NCBI GenBank assembly: GCA_024641245.1
Contig: JAHEDK010000018.1
Span: 1-55,915, forward strand
Reading direction: 5' to 3'
DNA: 55,915 bases
DNA from: Actinomycetes bacterium
Lineage (GTDB): Bacteria > Actinomycetota > Acidimicrobiia > Spongiisociales > JAHEDJ01
The position numbers and the translations under genes are program-made. Under the pieces are notes generated by a model. It was not told the origin of the DNA. It made no database searches and saw nothing but the letters and a program-made list of their open reading frames with translations. Positions 7,257 to 17,259 of this stretch are shown here, in pieces; the stretch's first letter is position 1, and every line of letters starts with the position of its first letter.

Positions 7257-7700
7257 TCAACCGTTGGTCGTAGCCTCGGCAGCCTCGTTGGCATCATCGG
7301 CGTCGGGGATCCCGTCTCCGTTGTTGCCGATCTCTTCGCCTTCGAACTGGTGGTCGACTCCGTCGACGTCTTCGTCGCCGGGTGCCTCTGCCTCGTCGGC
7401 CTCGATTTCGTCGGCCTCATTCACATCGGCGATTCCGTCTCCGTTGTTGCCGACTTCCTCGCCTTCGAACTGGTGGTCGACTCCGTCGACGTCTTCGTCG
7501 CTGGGAGCTTCGACTTCGTCGGCCTCGTCATCGGGAGCAGTCGCCTGGTCGGGAGCATCCGTTTGTGTCTGACCTACAACCGCCGGCGTGTCGGCAGGCG
7601 AGGTGGCAGCAGCCGCCACCCCCATCGTTCCGAGGGCGAGACCGATCGCCGTAGCGAGGGTGTAGATCGTCTTGGCGGGCTTCTTCTCCGTTGACATCAT
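7257..7700 (-). CDS. Secreted acidic protein with D-x-D-G repeats
   Basis: About 147 aa. A signal peptide (KTIYTLATAIGLALGTMGVA then AAATS) is followed by a very acidic mature protein. Two copies of DEDVDGVDHQFEGEE(V/I)GN then NGDGI are separated by an acidic linker. The D-x-D-x-D-G and NGDG patterns resemble calcium-binding thrombospondin-type-3/dockerin-like loops, so binding of Ca2+ or another divalent metal outside the cell is plausible but inferred. The ATG at 7700 is preceded by AGGAGG at close spacing; an ATG at 7697 would be slightly better placed. The repeat is also a ~67-bp DNA repeat (7312-7378 and 7435-7501). Confidence 0.72.
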   Translation of the reverse strand: MMSTEKKPAKTIYTLATAIGLALGTMGVAAAATSPADTPAVVGQTQTDAPDQATAPDDEADEVEAPSDEDVDGVDHQFEGEEVGNNGDGIADVNEADEIEADEAEAPGDEDVDGVDHQFEGEEIGNNGDGIPDADDANEAAEATTNG

Positions 7701-7772
7701 CAAACCTCCTGGTTCCTCGCGGCCCTGTGGACCGTCATGAGGGCAGCATGCCGGAGTGCACCTGTGGCGAAG

Positions 7773-7788
7773 CTGAGAACACCTGAGA
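7773..7788 (-). promoter_or_regulatory. TCTCAG direct repeat upstream of the acidic-repeat gene
   Basis: On the minus strand TCTCAGGTGTTCTCAG places two TCTCAG cores 10 bp apart, about 75 bp upstream of the start. It resembles the repeat in front of the adjacent response-regulator operon, suggesting that this gene is a target of that regulator (inference). Confidence 0.4.
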
Positions 7789-7818
7789 GTCGCCTAAGCG
7801 GCGGGGTGAGGGACCGGG

Positions 7819-7990
7819 TCATGCCGGCTCGCGGATTCTGCCCACCGTTACGAGCCGGGCCAGGCTGCGGACGAAGAACAGTGCGTTGGCGACCAGGACG
7901 GTGACACCGGCGCCAATCGCCGCCGTCGCCCCAACACCCGAAGCTACTGCCAGCACCGTCCGCGCCAGCGGAGCCGAAGGGTCTTCGGAG
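7819..7990 (-). CDS. Possible small membrane ORF behind the UvrA-like gene
   Basis: An open minus-strand frame ending at 7819 encodes [20 protein letters not shown] then VASGVGATAAIGAGVTVLVA and NALFFVRSLARLV, giving one clear membrane helix. It begins within the end of the UvrA-like gene in another frame, and no ATG, GTG or TTG precedes the helix. It may use a rare start, or be the tail of a lost gene. Apart from this, 7701-7996 holds only the promoter of the acidic-repeat gene. Confidence 0.25.
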
Positions 7991-7996
7991 AACTCT

Positions 7997-10357
7997 TCAC
8001 GGGGCTCTACGCCAACCCACGTACTCGGTGAGATGCTCGCCGGTCAACGTTGAACGAGCGGCAACCAGATCGGCCGGTGTGCCTTCGAACACCACCCGGC
8101 CGCCGTCATGCCCGGCGCCGGGGCCGAGATCGATGATCCAGTCGGCATGCGCCATCACTGCCTGGTGATGCGAGATGACGATGACAGACTTGCCCGAATC
8201 CACGAGCCGGTCGAGTAGACCGAGCAGGTGGTCGACGTCGGCGAGGTGAAGGCCGCTGGTCGGTTCGTCAAGGACGTAGACGCCGCCCTTTTCGGCCATG
8301 TGGGTGGCCAGCTTGAGTCGCTGTCGCTCGCCGCCGGACAGGGTAGGGAGCGGCTGGCCGAGGCTGAGATAGCCGAGCCCGACGTCGGCGAGCCGGTCGA
8401 GAATGGCGTGGGCGGGCGGCGTGCGCGCCTCGCCGGCGCCGAAGAACTCAACGGCCTCGGTCACCGACATCGCCAGCACCTCGCTGATATCTCGCCCGGC
8501 GAGTTTGTATTCGAGCACAGATGCCTCGAATCTCTTCCCCTCGCACTCCTCGCAGGTGGTGGTGACGGTGTCCATGAACCCCAGCTCGGTGAAGATGACG
8601 CCGGCGCCGTTGCAGATCGGGCAGGCGCCTTCGGAGTTGGCGCTGAACAGCGCCGGCTTGACGCCGTTGATCTTTGCGAACGCCTTGCGGATCGGGTCGA
8701 GCAATCCTGTGTACGTCGCCGGGTTGCTGCGTCGCGAGCCGCGGATCGGGTCCTGGTCGATCGACACTATCCCGTCCCGCCCCGAGACCGAGCCGTGGAT
8801 GAGCGAGCTCTTGCCGGAACCCGCCACACCGGTGACCACGCAGAGCACCCCGAGGGGGATGTCCACATCGACGTCCTGAAGGTTGTGCGTCGTGGCGCCG
8901 CGGATCTCCAACATGCCGGCGGGCGCCCTTACCGTATCCTTGAGGGTGGCCCGGTCGTCGAGGTGGTGGCCGGTGACGGTGTCGCCGGTCCGCAACCCCT
9001 CGACGGTGCCCTCGAAGCAGATGGTGCCGCCCGCAGTGCCGGCGCCGGGGCCGAGGTCCACGACGTGGTCGGCGATGGCGATCGTCTCCGGTTTGTGCTC
9101 AACGACCAGCACGGTGTTGCCCTTGTCCCGCAGCTGCAGCAGCAGGTCGTTCATCCGCTGGATGTCATGGGGGTGCAGGCCGATGGTCGGCTCGTCGAAT
9201 ACGTAGGTGATGTCCGTCAGCGACGACCCGAGGTGGCGGATCATCTTGGTGCGTTGGGCTTCCCCGCCCGAGAGCGTCCCCGACGGCCGGTCGAGAGAGA
9301 GGTAGCCCAACCCGATCTCCACGAAGGCGGCGAGGGTCTCGCCCAGCGCCGCTAGCAACGGTGCAGCAGACGGATCGTCGAGGTCGCCGACCCACTCGGC
9401 CAGATCGCTGATCTGCATCGCGCAGGCGTCGGCAATGTTGATCCCGTTGATCTTCGACGAACGGGCGGCCTCACTGAGCCGGGTGCCGCCGCAGTCGGGG
9501 CAGGCGGTGAAGGTGGCCACCCGGTCTACGAACGCCCGGATGTGCGGTTGCAGCGAGTCGCGGTCCTTGGAGAGGAACGACTTCTGGACTTTGGGGATCA
9601 GGCCCTCGTAGGTGATGTTGATCCCACTCATCTTGACCTTCGTCGGGTCCTTGTGGAGGAAGTCGTTGAGCTCCTTCTTGGTGTACTTGCTGATCGGCTT
9701 GTCGGGGTCGAGGAACCCGGACTCGGTGAACGACCGCACCATCCAACCGCCCGCCTTGTAGCCGGGGATCGTGATGGCGCCCTCATTGAGCGACTTCGAG
9801 TCATCGAAGAGCTGGGTGAGGTCTATGTCGGAGGCCGTGCCGCGGCCCTCGCAGCGTGGACACATGCCGCCGGTGCGGGTGAAAGCGACTCTCTCTCGCT
9901 TGCTGTCGCCGCGCTCGATCGTGATCGAACCGCTGGCCCGGATCGAAGGTACGTTGAACGAGTACGCATTCGGTGACCCGATGTGCGGCCGCCCGAGCCG
10001 GCTGAAGACGATGCGCAGCATGGCGTTAGCATCGGTGGCGGTGCCGACCGTCGATCGGACGTTTGCACCCATCCGCTCCTGGTCGACGATGATCGCGGTC
10101 GTCAGCCCATCGAGTACGTCGACGTCGGGCCGTGCCAGCGTCGGCATGAAACCCTGCACGAAGGCACTGTAGGTTTCGTTGATCATCCGCTGCGACTCCG
10201 CCGCGATCGTGTCGAACACCAGCGAACTCTTGCCCGAGCCTGAGACACCGGTGAACACGGTCAAGCGGCGCTTCGGGATCTCGACGCTGACATCTTTGAG
10301 GTTGTTCTCCCGGGCCCCGGTTACCCGGATGAGGTCATGGCTGTCGGCCGCCTGCAT
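7997..10357 (-). CDS. Short UvrA-like ABC ATPase (UvrA2/drug-resistance type)
   Basis: A 786-aa soluble ABC protein with two UvrA-type nucleotide-binding domains: Walker [11 protein letters not shown] near residue 40 and [10 protein letters not shown] near 510, signatures LSGGEAQR and LSGGERQR, Walker B VFDEPT and VLDEPT. Zinc-finger cysteines are present ([30 protein letters not shown]). True UvrA is about 940-1000 aa with a UvrB-binding domain; this shorter form fits the UvrA-like class linked to DNA repair or resistance to DNA-binding drugs. Exact role unknown. Its start overlaps the stop of the DUF1059 gene (TGATG), so the two are coupled. Confidence 0.88.
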   Translation of the reverse strand: MQAADSHDLIRVTGARENNLKDVSVEIPKRRLTVFTGVSGSGKSSLVFDTIAAESQRMINETYSAFVQGFMPTLARPDVDVLDGLTTAIIVDQERMGANVRSTVGTATDANAMLRIVFSRLGRPHIGSPNAYSFNVPSIRASGSITIERGDSKRERVAFTRTGGMCPRCEGRGTASDIDLTQLFDDSKSLNEGAITIPGYKAGGWMVRSFTESGFLDPDKPISKYTKKELNDFLHKDPTKVKMSGINITYEGLIPKVQKSFLSKDRDSLQPHIRAFVDRVATFTACPDCGGTRLSEAARSSKINGINIADACAMQISDLAEWVGDLDDPSAAPLLAALGETLAAFVEIGLGYLSLDRPSGTLSGGEAQRTKMIRHLGSSLTDITYVFDEPTIGLHPHDIQRMNDLLLQLRDKGNTVLVVEHKPETIAIADHVVDLGPGAGTAGGTICFEGTVEGLRTGDTVTGHHLDDRATLKDTVRAPAGMLEIRGATTHNLQDVDVDIPLGVLCVVTGVAGSGKSSLIHGSVSGRDGIVSIDQDPIRGSRRSNPATYTGLLDPIRKAFAKINGVKPALFSANSEGACPICNGAGVIFTELGFMDTVTTTCEECEGKRFEASVLEYKLAGRDISEVLAMSVTEAVEFFGAGEARTPPAHAILDRLADVGLGYLSLGQPLPTLSGGERQRLKLATHMAEKGGVYVLDEPTSGLHLADVDHLLGLLDRLVDSGKSVIVISHHQAVMAHADWIIDLGPGAGHDGGRVVFEGTPADLVAARSTLTGEHLTEYVGWRRAP

Positions 10358-10593
10358 CAGTCTTCAGGAAGAGCCGCGAAATCACGCTTGGTGTTCTTGT
10401 ACCAGCTCATTCCTTTGATGGGGTTCTTCCATCTCCCCTTCATGTCGTTCAAGGCACTCACGTGCGCTTCATCGCCGGCTGCGACAACCTCTTTGAGATG
10501 CTTGTCTTGCGCCTTGATCACCTCATCGGCTGTTTCACCATGGTGGGGGAGATCGCATGCTCCACCCAGCTGTCTGCATGTCATTGTTTTCAT
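10357..10593 (-). CDS. DUF1059 small protein
   Basis: A 78-aa protein beginning MKTMTCRQLGGACDLPHHGE then TADEVIKAQDKHL, which fits the DUF1059 family with its conserved C-R-x-x-G-x-x-C pair and downstream HH. The second half (NDMKGRWKNPIKGMSWYKNT) is a short tail. The two cysteines and histidines might bind metal, but no biochemical role is known to me. It is the first gene of a two-gene operon with the UvrA-like ATPase, so it may assist or be protected by that system. The 158 bases upstream (10594-10751) hold no gene I can support. Confidence 0.78.
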   Translation of the reverse strand: MKTMTCRQLGGACDLPHHGETADEVIKAQDKHLKEVVAAGDEAHVSALNDMKGRWKNPIKGMSWYKNTKRDFAALPED

Positions 10594-10751
10594 CGGTCTC
10601 TTTCGATTCTGTTCGGTTGTCGCCTGGCTCCGACCTGATCTCGGTGGCTCGAACGAAACATGTGGATCAAGCGATATTCGTGTTCGGCAACTCTAGGCAA
10701 CGCGCCCGAGGATATGCCGGCACTGAGGGGGTCTTGCACCGGCAATAGCAA

Positions 10752-11081
10752 TCAGGTCCGTTCTCCGACGAGAAGCTGCTGCACACTTTGAGACGAACGA
10801 GCAGCCCACATCAGGTAGATGCCGAGGGCGAGGTTTCCGGTCAGTATGAGCCCCAGCCACCACGGTGCTGCTCGGGCGACTGAGGCCTCACGCCATCCGA
10901 TCCAAACACCCGCCACCAACAAACCGGAGGCAAGATCAGCGAGCGTCACCCGACCCCAGGCGTCTCCGACCACGACGCGAAGGCCTTCAACGAATCCGCC
11001 CGAGGCCATCCCGTAGGCGATGGCGGCAAGCATGATGATGGCAACAACAGGGCCAATAGCCCTCGCGGTCCGCAGTTGCAT
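10752..11081 (-). CDS. DUF1475-like membrane protein
   Basis: 109 aa with three predicted helices (about residues 9-28, 46-62 and 72-93). The motif DAWGRVTLADLASGLLVAGV then WIGWRE, followed by an APWW...LTGNLALGIYLMWAA helix, resembles the small DUF1475 family (PWGxVTLxDxYxG...W...RE). Function unknown. It lies downstream of the hydrogenase operon on the same strand, separated by 186 bases, and may be independently transcribed. Confidence 0.6.
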   Translation of the reverse strand: MQLRTARAIGPVVAIIMLAAIAYGMASGGFVEGLRVVVGDAWGRVTLADLASGLLVAGVWIGWREASVARAAPWWLGLILTGNLALGIYLMWAARSSQSVQQLLVGERT

Positions 11082-11267
11082 AGGATCCCTCTCTCGGCGG
11101 CACGATCGACACTGGACTCTACGCCCCCTATTGGAAGAGGGGCGAGAGTTCGGACTCGAGTCGGCCCGACCGGCCGCCGACTGATCGGATGACTTCCTCG
11201 CCAGGTTTCACAATTACCAGCAGATCGCCGGTTGAATGCTCAAGCGTTTCAACAGCACCTGTGACAA

Positions 11268-12023
11268 TTAGCCGAGGATCTGGCCGGCGTTCCGATTGAC
11301 CACTTCGAGTTGGGACGAGGTAACCCGCTCCAACCAGCCGGCCTGATCCGTGGAGAGCTGCTGGCAGATCCAGTCCCAGTGCAGCGCGACGGTGTCGCCC
11401 GGAGCGATCAATCCGGCCAGGCCTCCGTTGGCCCCCCACTCGGCCGTTTCCACGATCGGGTTGCCCAGTGATAGCGCGGTGCCGGTCCACCGCAGGGGCC
11501 GGCTGCGGACGGTGGCGCGCTCGCCGGCCACATCGACAACCGCGCCCCAGCGGATGCGGCAACGGTCTAGCACCCGGAGTGGCTCGGCACCCCCGATGCC
11601 ATCCCGCAGCAAGCCGACCCATGGATACACGCCGAACACGTGGTAGGCGTGGTTGGGGACTGCACCGACGGCGACCCCGGCGGTGATCCGGTGGATTGCG
11701 CGGCCGCTGCGGGGACGAAATCGATCGTCCAGGTGGTTACCCCAGCGACCGGCGCCGACGTCGGTCAGCAGGGCATTGCCGATCCAGTAGGCCTCGACCA
11801 CATGCTCGTCGAGCGGATCGTCGACCGGAGCGGCGTCGTTGAGGAGTTCTAGGTACGGCCAGGCGCCATCGAAGGCGCGGGCCAGCAACTCGAGCCCCGG
11901 ATCGGGAGGCTGCCGGCCTGCTCCGTAGGCGAACAGTTCCTCGGCCCCGGCCGGCCCGCAGTAGCCAGCCAGATTGGGCGGGAACGCGAAGCGGGCGAAC
12001 ATCACCGCCCCGGACGCGCTCAC
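11268..12023 (-). CDS. Conserved hydrogenase-cluster protein
   Basis: A 251-aa soluble protein starting MSASGAVMFARFAFPPNLAG YCGP. The context, an ATGA overlap with the HypC-type gene, makes it the last gene of the hydrogenase operon. I recall similar proteins next to actinobacterial NiFe hydrogenases (possibly the family called DUF6390) but cannot confirm this here. Conserved-looking segments are YCGPAGAEELF, HAYHVFGVYPWVGLLRDG and LHWDWICQQLS. A role in maturation or assembly is inferred from position only. A short frame of about 50 codons continues past its stop (11128-11275) without a usual start. Confidence 0.65.
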   Translation of the reverse strand: MSASGAVMFARFAFPPNLAGYCGPAGAEELFAYGAGRQPPDPGLELLARAFDGAWPYLELLNDAAPVDDPLDEHVVEAYWIGNALLTDVGAGRWGNHLDDRFRPRSGRAIHRITAGVAVGAVPNHAYHVFGVYPWVGLLRDGIGGAEPLRVLDRCRIRWGAVVDVAGERATVRSRPLRWTGTALSLGNPIVETAEWGANGGLAGLIAPGDTVALHWDWICQQLSTDQAGWLERVTSSQLEVVNRNAGQILG

Positions 12024-12319
12024 GACCCGACCTTCGTGGAGGGTGAAGCGGAAGGCAGATCTGTGGGATTGTTCGACCCGGCGATCTGCCCGAGTCCAAG
12101 ATCGGTGCGGGCCTGCGCAATGGCGGCAGCCTCCTCATCGGTCAGCCGGCGCACTGCCAGACCGGTGGCCTCGAGCACCCAGTCCCCGGGGATCAGTACC
12201 TGACCTTCGAACGTCAGCACGGCCAGGGAGACTGAGACGGTCCGGCCCTCCGAAACCCCGATAGCCCGCGTGCCGTCGGCGTCGACCGCCTCGATACGTA
12301 CGAGCCTGCTCAGGCACAC
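12020..12319 (-). CDS. hypC: HypC/HybG-family hydrogenase maturation chaperone
   Basis: 99 aa beginning MCLSRLVRIEAVDADGTRAI. The N-terminal Met-Cys is the hallmark of HypC, whose Cys2 holds the Fe(CN)2CO precursor and binds the large subunit. The small beta-barrel core (VSVSLAVLTFEGQVLIPGDW VLEATGLAVRRL) matches the family, including the GDWVL element. The C-terminal tail is longer than usual. It overlaps both the protease gene upstream and the conserved gene downstream. It should act with HypD/HypE, which are not in this window. Confidence 0.85.
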   Translation of the reverse strand: MCLSRLVRIEAVDADGTRAIGVSEGRTVSVSLAVLTFEGQVLIPGDWVLEATGLAVRRLTDEEAAAIAQARTDLGLGQIAGSNNPTDLPSASPSTKVGS

Positions 12320-12768
12320 AGCGATCGCACCTCCTCTGCCACTTGATGGATTAGGCCCGGCAGAGCCAGCTCGACAGCCTTCGATAAACCGTGGCCGTCG
12401 CTCAGATCGGCCGGTTCGATGCCGTAGACGACCAACCCCCCGGGATTCCGGTCGAGAGCCCGTCCGAGCGCGACCGCCGACTCCAGCCCGGCACTGTGAG
12501 AGCTGAGGTGTGGGAACTCGGCAGGCAACGGGTCGGTGCCCACCTCGACGCGGTACACGGTGCCGGGTGGGTCACCGCCGCGCACGGCGTCCAGCACGAT
12601 CGCCAGCCGTCGGCCTGCCCAGGCGTCCACGAGCCGCGTGGGCTCCCCATCGAGGAGCAGCACTTCTGCATCGGACACCATGCCCATGAGTGCCTCGGCG
12701 GCCGCGTGTCCAACGCCGTCGTCGCTCCGATAGGTGTTGCCGATCCCGATGATCACAACGTCGATCAT
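12310..12768 (-). CDS. Hydrogenase maturation protease (HycI/HupD type)
   Basis: About 152 aa from the ATG at 12768 ([20 protein letters not shown]). The family signature GIGNxxxxDDGVG is present, with the acidic nickel-contacting residue in SDDG, a second in LLLDGEPTRLVDAW, the AIVLDAV strand with its acidic residue and the HSAGLESAV histidine. Such M52 peptidases cut the C-terminal tail of the NiFe large subunit after nickel insertion. The target is the gene just upstream: its sequence ends [18 protein letters not shown], leaving a short tail after the His. Overlap ATGA with hyhL. Confidence 0.88.
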   Translation of the reverse strand: MIDVVIIGIGNTYRSDDGVGHAAAEALMGMVSDAEVLLLDGEPTRLVDAWAGRRLAIVLDAVRGGDPPGTVYRVEVGTDPLPAEFPHLSSHSAGLESAVALGRALDRNPGGLVVYGIEPADLSDGHGLSKAVELALPGLIHQVAEEVRSLCA

Positions 12769-14069
12769 GTTCGTACCACCGTGAGGTCGAGAAAGTGGGT
12801 CGCGCAACTGATGCATGGATCGTGGTTGCGAATCGTCACTTCCGCGCCCTTCCGAAGGTCTTCGTCGTCCAGGCCGATATTCGCCTGGACGTAGCGGGCC
12901 AGGTCGTCTTCGATGGCCGCCTGGTTCTGTGAGGTCGGCGGGATGATGACTGCATCGGCGATCACCCCGTCATCGCTCAGGGTGTACCGGTGGTAGAGCA
13001 AACCGCGCGGTGCCTCGGTGGCGCCGTGGCCGGTGCCGGCGCCGATCGTTGCCTCGAGGTGCGGCCGGTCGGGTTCGTCGTAAGCATCGACGATGGCAAG
13101 TCCCACCTCGATCACGTCGAGCGTCTCGACCGCTCGCACCACGATGCTTCGGAACGGATTGCGGCAGTCAGAGGTCAACCCCACCGCCCCGGCCGCGTCG
13201 GCGGCGACCGTCGTCAACCGGTCCGAGTTGAGGCGGTAGCGGGCCAGCGGACCGACCAGATAGGTGCCCCGGGCGCGGATCTGCGAATGCAGAGCCGTCG
13301 AATGCTCGACGTGTTCCTCCACGAAATGCTCCGGGTACTCTTGCTCGGTGATGTCGAGGCCACCATCGGAGGTGATCCGGCCGTCGAGGATGGCGTACTC
13401 GCGGGGATGGCGCAGCGCCACCATCTCGTGCTCCACCTCCAGTTCGGGGAAGTCGAGGCCGCCGACCAACTCCACCACCTCTGCCGCCATTTCCCTGGCA
13501 TGCTCCAGTTTCGGCCGGAATGCCACCAACTCCCTTCGCGTCGGCACCTTGTAGAAGCCGCCCACGCGCACGTTGATCGGGTGAATGGCCCGTCCGCCGA
13601 TGAGCTCGATGAGCTCGTTGCCGATCTTCTTGAGAGCCAGGGCGCGCTCTACTGCCGGACGGTTGATCCCGGCCAGGTCCACGGCGCTGTCCAGACCGAA
13701 GAAATCTGGAAGGTGGAGGAAGTGGATGTGGAGGACGTGGCTCTCAATCCATTCGCCGCAATAGAGAAGGCGGCGGAGTTCCCTGAGTTGCCCGTTCACC
13801 TGGAGGCCGAGGGCATCTTCGATGGCCCGGCAGGCGCTCATCTGGTATGCCACCGGACAGATCCCACAAATGCGGGCGGTGATGTCTGGGGGTTCGCTGT
13901 AACGCCGGCCGCGTAGAAATCCTTCGAAGAAGCGGGGCGGCTCGTAGATGTTCAACTGGACCTCGTCAACTCTCCCGTGGCGTATCTCCACCCGCATGGC
14001 TCCTTCGCCTTCGACGCGGGCGAGCTCGGAGGTGGCGAGGGTGCGGCTCGGCTTGGCCTTGTGGGTCAT
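12765..14069 (-). CDS. hyhL: NiFe hydrogenase large subunit, group 3b
   Basis: 434 aa, the catalytic subunit carrying the NiFe centre. The N-terminal CxxC ligands are in [19 protein letters not shown] and the C-terminal pair in [15 protein letters not shown]. The motif [11 protein letters not shown] and the gene order are typical of group 3b (bidirectional, NADP(H)-linked, sulfhydrogenase-like) enzymes rather than membrane uptake hydrogenases. No signal peptide, so it is cytosolic. The start [20 protein letters not shown] overlaps the small-subunit stop by ATGA; longer upstream reading frames are out of context. Expected to need HypABCDEF and the neighbouring protease. Confidence 0.93.
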   Translation of the reverse strand: MTHKAKPSRTLATSELARVEGEGAMRVEIRHGRVDEVQLNIYEPPRFFEGFLRGRRYSEPPDITARICGICPVAYQMSACRAIEDALGLQVNGQLRELRRLLYCGEWIESHVLHIHFLHLPDFFGLDSAVDLAGINRPAVERALALKKIGNELIELIGGRAIHPINVRVGGFYKVPTRRELVAFRPKLEHAREMAAEVVELVGGLDFPELEVEHEMVALRHPREYAILDGRITSDGGLDITEQEYPEHFVEEHVEHSTALHSQIRARGTYLVGPLARYRLNSDRLTTVAADAAGAVGLTSDCRNPFRSIVVRAVETLDVIEVGLAIVDAYDEPDRPHLEATIGAGTGHGATEAPRGLLYHRYTLSDDGVIADAVIIPPTSQNQAAIEDDLARYVQANIGLDDEDLRKGAEVTIRNHDPCISCATHFLDLTVVRT

Positions 14070-14854
14070 GGCCTCTCCTCCCGACGGCCGGCGTGGCGGA
14101 ACGGTTCGGACCACGCGTTGAACGTATGGAACACCCGGTCGACGTCTTCTGGCGGCATGCCCATCTCGGTCAATGCGCAGATGAGCGATTCGACATTGGG
14201 AGACTCCATGGGCCCGAAGCAGCCGTAGCAGCCCCGGTTGAATGCGGGGCACAGCGCCCCGCAGCCCGCATGGGTAACCGGACCCAGACACGGAGTGCCG
14301 TGGGCGACCAGCACGCAGGGGTTGCCGCGCGCCTTGCACTCCACGCACACGCAGTGGTCCGGAACGTTGGGTTTGCGACCGGCCAAGAACGCGCCGATCA
14401 CCTCGAGCAGTTGGCGTTTGTCGATTGGGCAGCCGCGCAGCTCGAAGTCGACCGGTACGTGGTCCGAGATCGGCGTCGAGGTATCCAGTGTTGAGAGGAA
14501 CGAGGGGGTTGCATAGACCACCGAGAGGAGTTCGTCTAGGTCGCTGAAGTTTCGGAGCGCCTGAATTCCACCCGCGGTGGAGCAAGCTCCGATGGTTACC
14601 AGGGACTTCGACTCTGCGCGGACCTCCTGGATTCGATCCACGTCGTGAGCGGTCGTGATCGAACCCTCCACGAGCGACAGGTCGTACGGTCCCGCCAGGC
14701 GGGCGCTCGATGCCTCGAGAAAGTGAGCGATCTCGACGCGGCCGGCGACTTCGAGAAGTTCGTCCTCGCAGTCGAGCAGGGTGAGCTGACACCCGTCGCA
14801 GCTGGCGAACTTCCACACCGCCAGCTTCGGACGTGAACCCGCTCCGCTATTCAT
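14066..14854 (-). CDS. hyhS: NiFe hydrogenase small subunit, group 3b
   Basis: 262 aa, the electron-relay subunit. Proximal cluster motif [14 protein letters not shown] near the N-terminus, then GACSTAGGI and ELRGCPIDK. Cys-rich C-terminal part: [37 protein letters not shown] and [10 protein letters not shown], enough for three 4Fe-4S clusters. There is no Tat signal, which fits a cytosolic group 3b enzyme. The start [18 protein letters not shown] is chosen for the ATGA overlap with the flavin subunit gene. Confidence 0.93.
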   Translation of the reverse strand: MNSGAGSRPKLAVWKFASCDGCQLTLLDCEDELLEVAGRVEIAHFLEASSARLAGPYDLSLVEGSITTAHDVDRIQEVRAESKSLVTIGACSTAGGIQALRNFSDLDELLSVVYATPSFLSTLDTSTPISDHVPVDFELRGCPIDKRQLLEVIGAFLAGRKPNVPDHCVCVECKARGNPCVLVAHGTPCLGPVTHAGCGALCPAFNRGCYGCFGPMESPNVESLICALTEMGMPPEDVDRVFHTFNAWSEPFRHAGRREERP

Positions 14855-15702
14855 CGCTCCCTCACGAGCATCAGCTTCTCCATTCGGTCCCACGGGAACA
14901 CCGGGCCGTCCTTGCAGACGAATTCCGGCCCGAGCTGACAATGCCCGCAGTGGCCGATGGCACACCGCATGTTCCGTTCCATCGACAGCCGGATCTGACC
15001 GGGCGGCACGCCGCGGTCGGCCAAGCCCGCCGCGACGAAACGCATCATCACTTCGGGGCCGCACACGACGGCAGTCGTATTGCCGAAATTCACGGGCGCG
15101 CGGGAGAGCAGCTTGGTAACCACACCGACATCGCCGCGCCACGACGGTGGGGCCGCGTCGACGGTGACCGCCACATCGATGTCGAACCGCCCCCGCCACC
15201 GCTCGAGTTCCTCTACAAACATCAGCGATCCGGGGTCCCGTGCACCCACCAGGAGTACCAGCCGCCCGAAGCGGTGGCGGTTGGCCAGCGCCTCCAGCAT
15301 GGCGGGTCGCAGTGGAGCGAGGCCCAGGCCACCGGCGACAATCAGCAGGTCGTGGCCTGTTGCCCGGTCCAGGTCCCATCCGACCCCGTAGGGGCCGCGC
15401 ACCCCGATCAGGTCGCCGACGGCGCTAGTGCACAGCGCCTTGGTGACCGCTCCTACTGATCGGATCGTGTGTTCCAGCTCACCGCCGCCGTCGCCGAGGC
15501 CGCTGATCGAGATCGGTATTTCCCCGACGCCGAAGGCCAGGAGCATCTCGAACTGACCCGGTTCCGGATCCGTGAGCCGCTCTGTAACAGGGGCGATGCG
15601 GATTGTGACCGTGTCGGCCAACTCCTGGTGGCGCGCCTCGACGCGGTAAAGAACCGGGGTCATTGGGCCCCGGCCCGTGGACTCGTCGGAGTCAGCCGGC
15701 AT
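14851..15702 (-). CDS. hyhG: Hydrogenase flavin/NAD(P)-binding subunit
   Basis: 283 aa of the ferredoxin-NADP reductase-like family (sulfhydrogenase gamma subunit). An FAD-binding barrel (residues ~15-105, with [20 protein letters not shown] and [12 protein letters not shown]) precedes a Rossmann NAD(P) domain ([34 protein letters not shown]). The C-terminal 2Fe-2S motif is [20 protein letters not shown] with D-G-P-V-F. It passes electrons between NAD(P)H and the FeS chain. A downstream ATG ([10 protein letters not shown]) would remove 13 polar residues and is an alternative start. Overlaps the cyclic-nucleotide-fold gene by 11 bases. Confidence 0.92.
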   Translation of the reverse strand: MPADSDESTGRGPMTPVLYRVEARHQELADTVTIRIAPVTERLTDPEPGQFEMLLAFGVGEIPISISGLGDGGGELEHTIRSVGAVTKALCTSAVGDLIGVRGPYGVGWDLDRATGHDLLIVAGGLGLAPLRPAMLEALANRHRFGRLVLLVGARDPGSLMFVEELERWRGRFDIDVAVTVDAAPPSWRGDVGVVTKLLSRAPVNFGNTTAVVCGPEVMMRFVAAGLADRGVPPGQIRLSMERNMRCAIGHCGHCQLGPEFVCKDGPVFPWDRMEKLMLVRER

Positions 15703-16156
15703 GGTTTCCGTAGAGGTCGAGCAGTTGGAGTCGCGTCGCCTGGAGGCGATCTCGCATCAGACGGGCGAAGCTCTTGAACACCTGGTAGCCGAGGACCGGC
15801 TCTTGATCGCATTTGCTCCGCAGGCACTCGGCGTCCATGGCGATCGCAGAGGTGGGATCGATCGCCGTTGAGCTGAACTCCCACCGGTAGGGAGGGAACG
15901 GCCAAGAGACGCCGATCACCTCGTCCGGTCCGAGCGTTTCGATCAGAACGGTGCCCCGATTGGGAACCGTCACGCCCACCGATGCTTTCCCACTGCGGAT
16001 CAGGTAGAACTCGCTGGCGGGCGCACCCTCGGTCAGTATCTGTTCGCCTGCCTCGAAGTGCACGTTGTGCCCGCAGCCCGCCATCAGCTCGAGCAGGTCG
16101 GGGTGGAAGTCTCGAAAGAGCAGATGCTCTCCGAGCAGGTCCCGGATCGATTTCAT
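15692..16156 (-). CDS. Cyclic-nucleotide-binding-domain protein without HTH
   Basis: A 154-aa protein that is essentially one Crp-type cNMP-binding fold: [46 protein letters not shown]-terminal helix ([30 protein letters not shown]) corresponds to the Crp dimer helix, but no DNA-binding domain follows. The phosphate-binding RxS motif seen in true cAMP binders is not obvious; instead there is [12 protein letters not shown]. It sits between hyhB and hyhG with ATGA overlaps, so it probably regulates or stabilises the hydrogenase directly rather than acting on DNA (inference). Confidence 0.82.
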   Translation of the reverse strand: MKSIRDLLGEHLLFRDFHPDLLELMAGCGHNVHFEAGEQILTEGAPASEFYLIRSGKASVGVTVPNRGTVLIETLGPDEVIGVSWPFPPYRWEFSSTAIDPTSAIAMDAECLRSKCDQEPVLGYQVFKSFARLMRDRLQATRLQLLDLYGNHAG

Positions 16157-17259
16157 GACGGGCCTCCAGGGTCGAGAGCGAGGGCGGTCATCTCGGCGGT
16201 GAGGTCGATTCCGACCGGACACCAGGTGATGCAGCGGCCGCAGCCGACACAGCCGGATGTGCCGAACTGGTCGTGCCAGGTGACCAGCTTGTGCAGCAGC
16301 CACTGGCGATAGCGGGATTTGGTGGACGAGCGCACCGGAGCGCCGGCCAGGAACGAGAAGTCGAGTGCAAAACAGGAGTCCCACCTCCGCCACCGCTCCG
16401 AGACGGCACCGCTCAGGTCAGTCGTGTCCTCGGTGGTGCTGCAGAAGCAGGTAGGGCAGACCATCGTGCAATTGGCGCAAGCCAGGCAGCGGCGGGCCAC
16501 CGCCTCCCATTGCGGGTGCTCGTACCGCTCGGCGGCCGCCGTGGGGTGGGTGGGGTCGAGTTGGCGGCCCATATTTTGGGTGGCGTTGCCCACCAGGTGG
16601 TCGGCGGCTGCCAGGTCGGCCTCCGTTGGTGCTCTGCCCTCCAACCGGCCGAGAAGAGCCCTGCCCCGGTCGGTAGCGGCTCGAGCCAGGAACTCGTGGC
16701 GGTCTCCGGCCCACAGCTCGGTGAGGGCGATGTCGTAGCCGATGCTGGGAGCAGGACCCGTCCCCATCGATACACAGAAGCAGGTGCCGCCGGGCCGGGC
16801 GCAGGTGGCGGCAACCACGAAGAGCTTCTCGCGCCGTGCCGTGTAGGTGGGGTCGGCCGGATCGAGGAAGACTCGATCGAGGATGTCGAGTGCGTGGACG
16901 TCGCACGATCGGATGCCGAAGAAGGCGAAGGGTTCGGCGCCGGGCGTAGGCTTCTCGATGGTCACCGACCCGTTGTCCCGGTTTGCCCGCATCAACATGG
17001 TGCGCGGTGGGTACAACCAGCTTTTCCACGGCAACGCCGGTGTGGCATGACCGAACAGTTCGGGCCGGTCGAGCCGTTCCAGCCGGTAGCTCCCGCCATC
17101 CTGGTGCTCCGTCCAACCTGCGGGCAGGTCGTCGACGCCATCGATTTCGTCGAGGCTGATCGTGGCGTTGCGAAGGACCGGCCCGATCACCTTCCGACCG
17201 TCGTTTCTCAGATGGTCAACGAGCGCCGCCACGGCGTCGAGGGACAGCATCATCGCCAT
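16153..17259 (-). CDS. hyhB: Hydrogenase FeS (beta) subunit
   Basis: 368 aa, the sulfhydrogenase beta-type subunit. The N-terminal domain contains the conserved [15 protein letters not shown] and [19 protein letters not shown]. Two 4Fe-4S motifs lie in the C-terminal third: [16 protein letters not shown] and [16 protein letters not shown]. It relays electrons between the small subunit and the flavin subunit. The start overlaps the end of the RDD gene by about 44 bases; ATGs at 17253 and 17250 are alternatives, and no strong RBS decides between them. Confidence 0.9.
   Translation of the reverse strand: MAMMLSLDAVAALVDHLRNDGRKVIGPVLRNATISLDEIDGVDDLPAGWTEHQDGGSYRLERLDRPELFGHATPALPWKSWLYPPRTMLMRANRDNGSVTIEKPTPGAEPFAFFGIRSCDVHALDILDRVFLDPADPTYTARREKLFVVAATCARPGGTCFCVSMGTGPAPSIGYDIALTELWAGDRHEFLARAATDRGRALLGRLEGRAPTEADLAAADHLVGNATQNMGRQLDPTHPTAAAERYEHPQWEAVARRCLACANCTMVCPTCFCSTTEDTTDLSGAVSERWRRWDSCFALDFSFLAGAPVRSSTKSRYRQWLLHKLVTWHDQFGTSGCVGCGRCITWCPVGIDLTAEMTALALDPGGPS

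Noticed and set aside
11128-11275. Short minus-strand frame after the hydrogenase-cluster protein
   Set aside because: About 50 codons (IVTGAVETLEHSTGDLLVIV...) with no standard start ahead of most of it and no recognised family; too weak to list as a gene.
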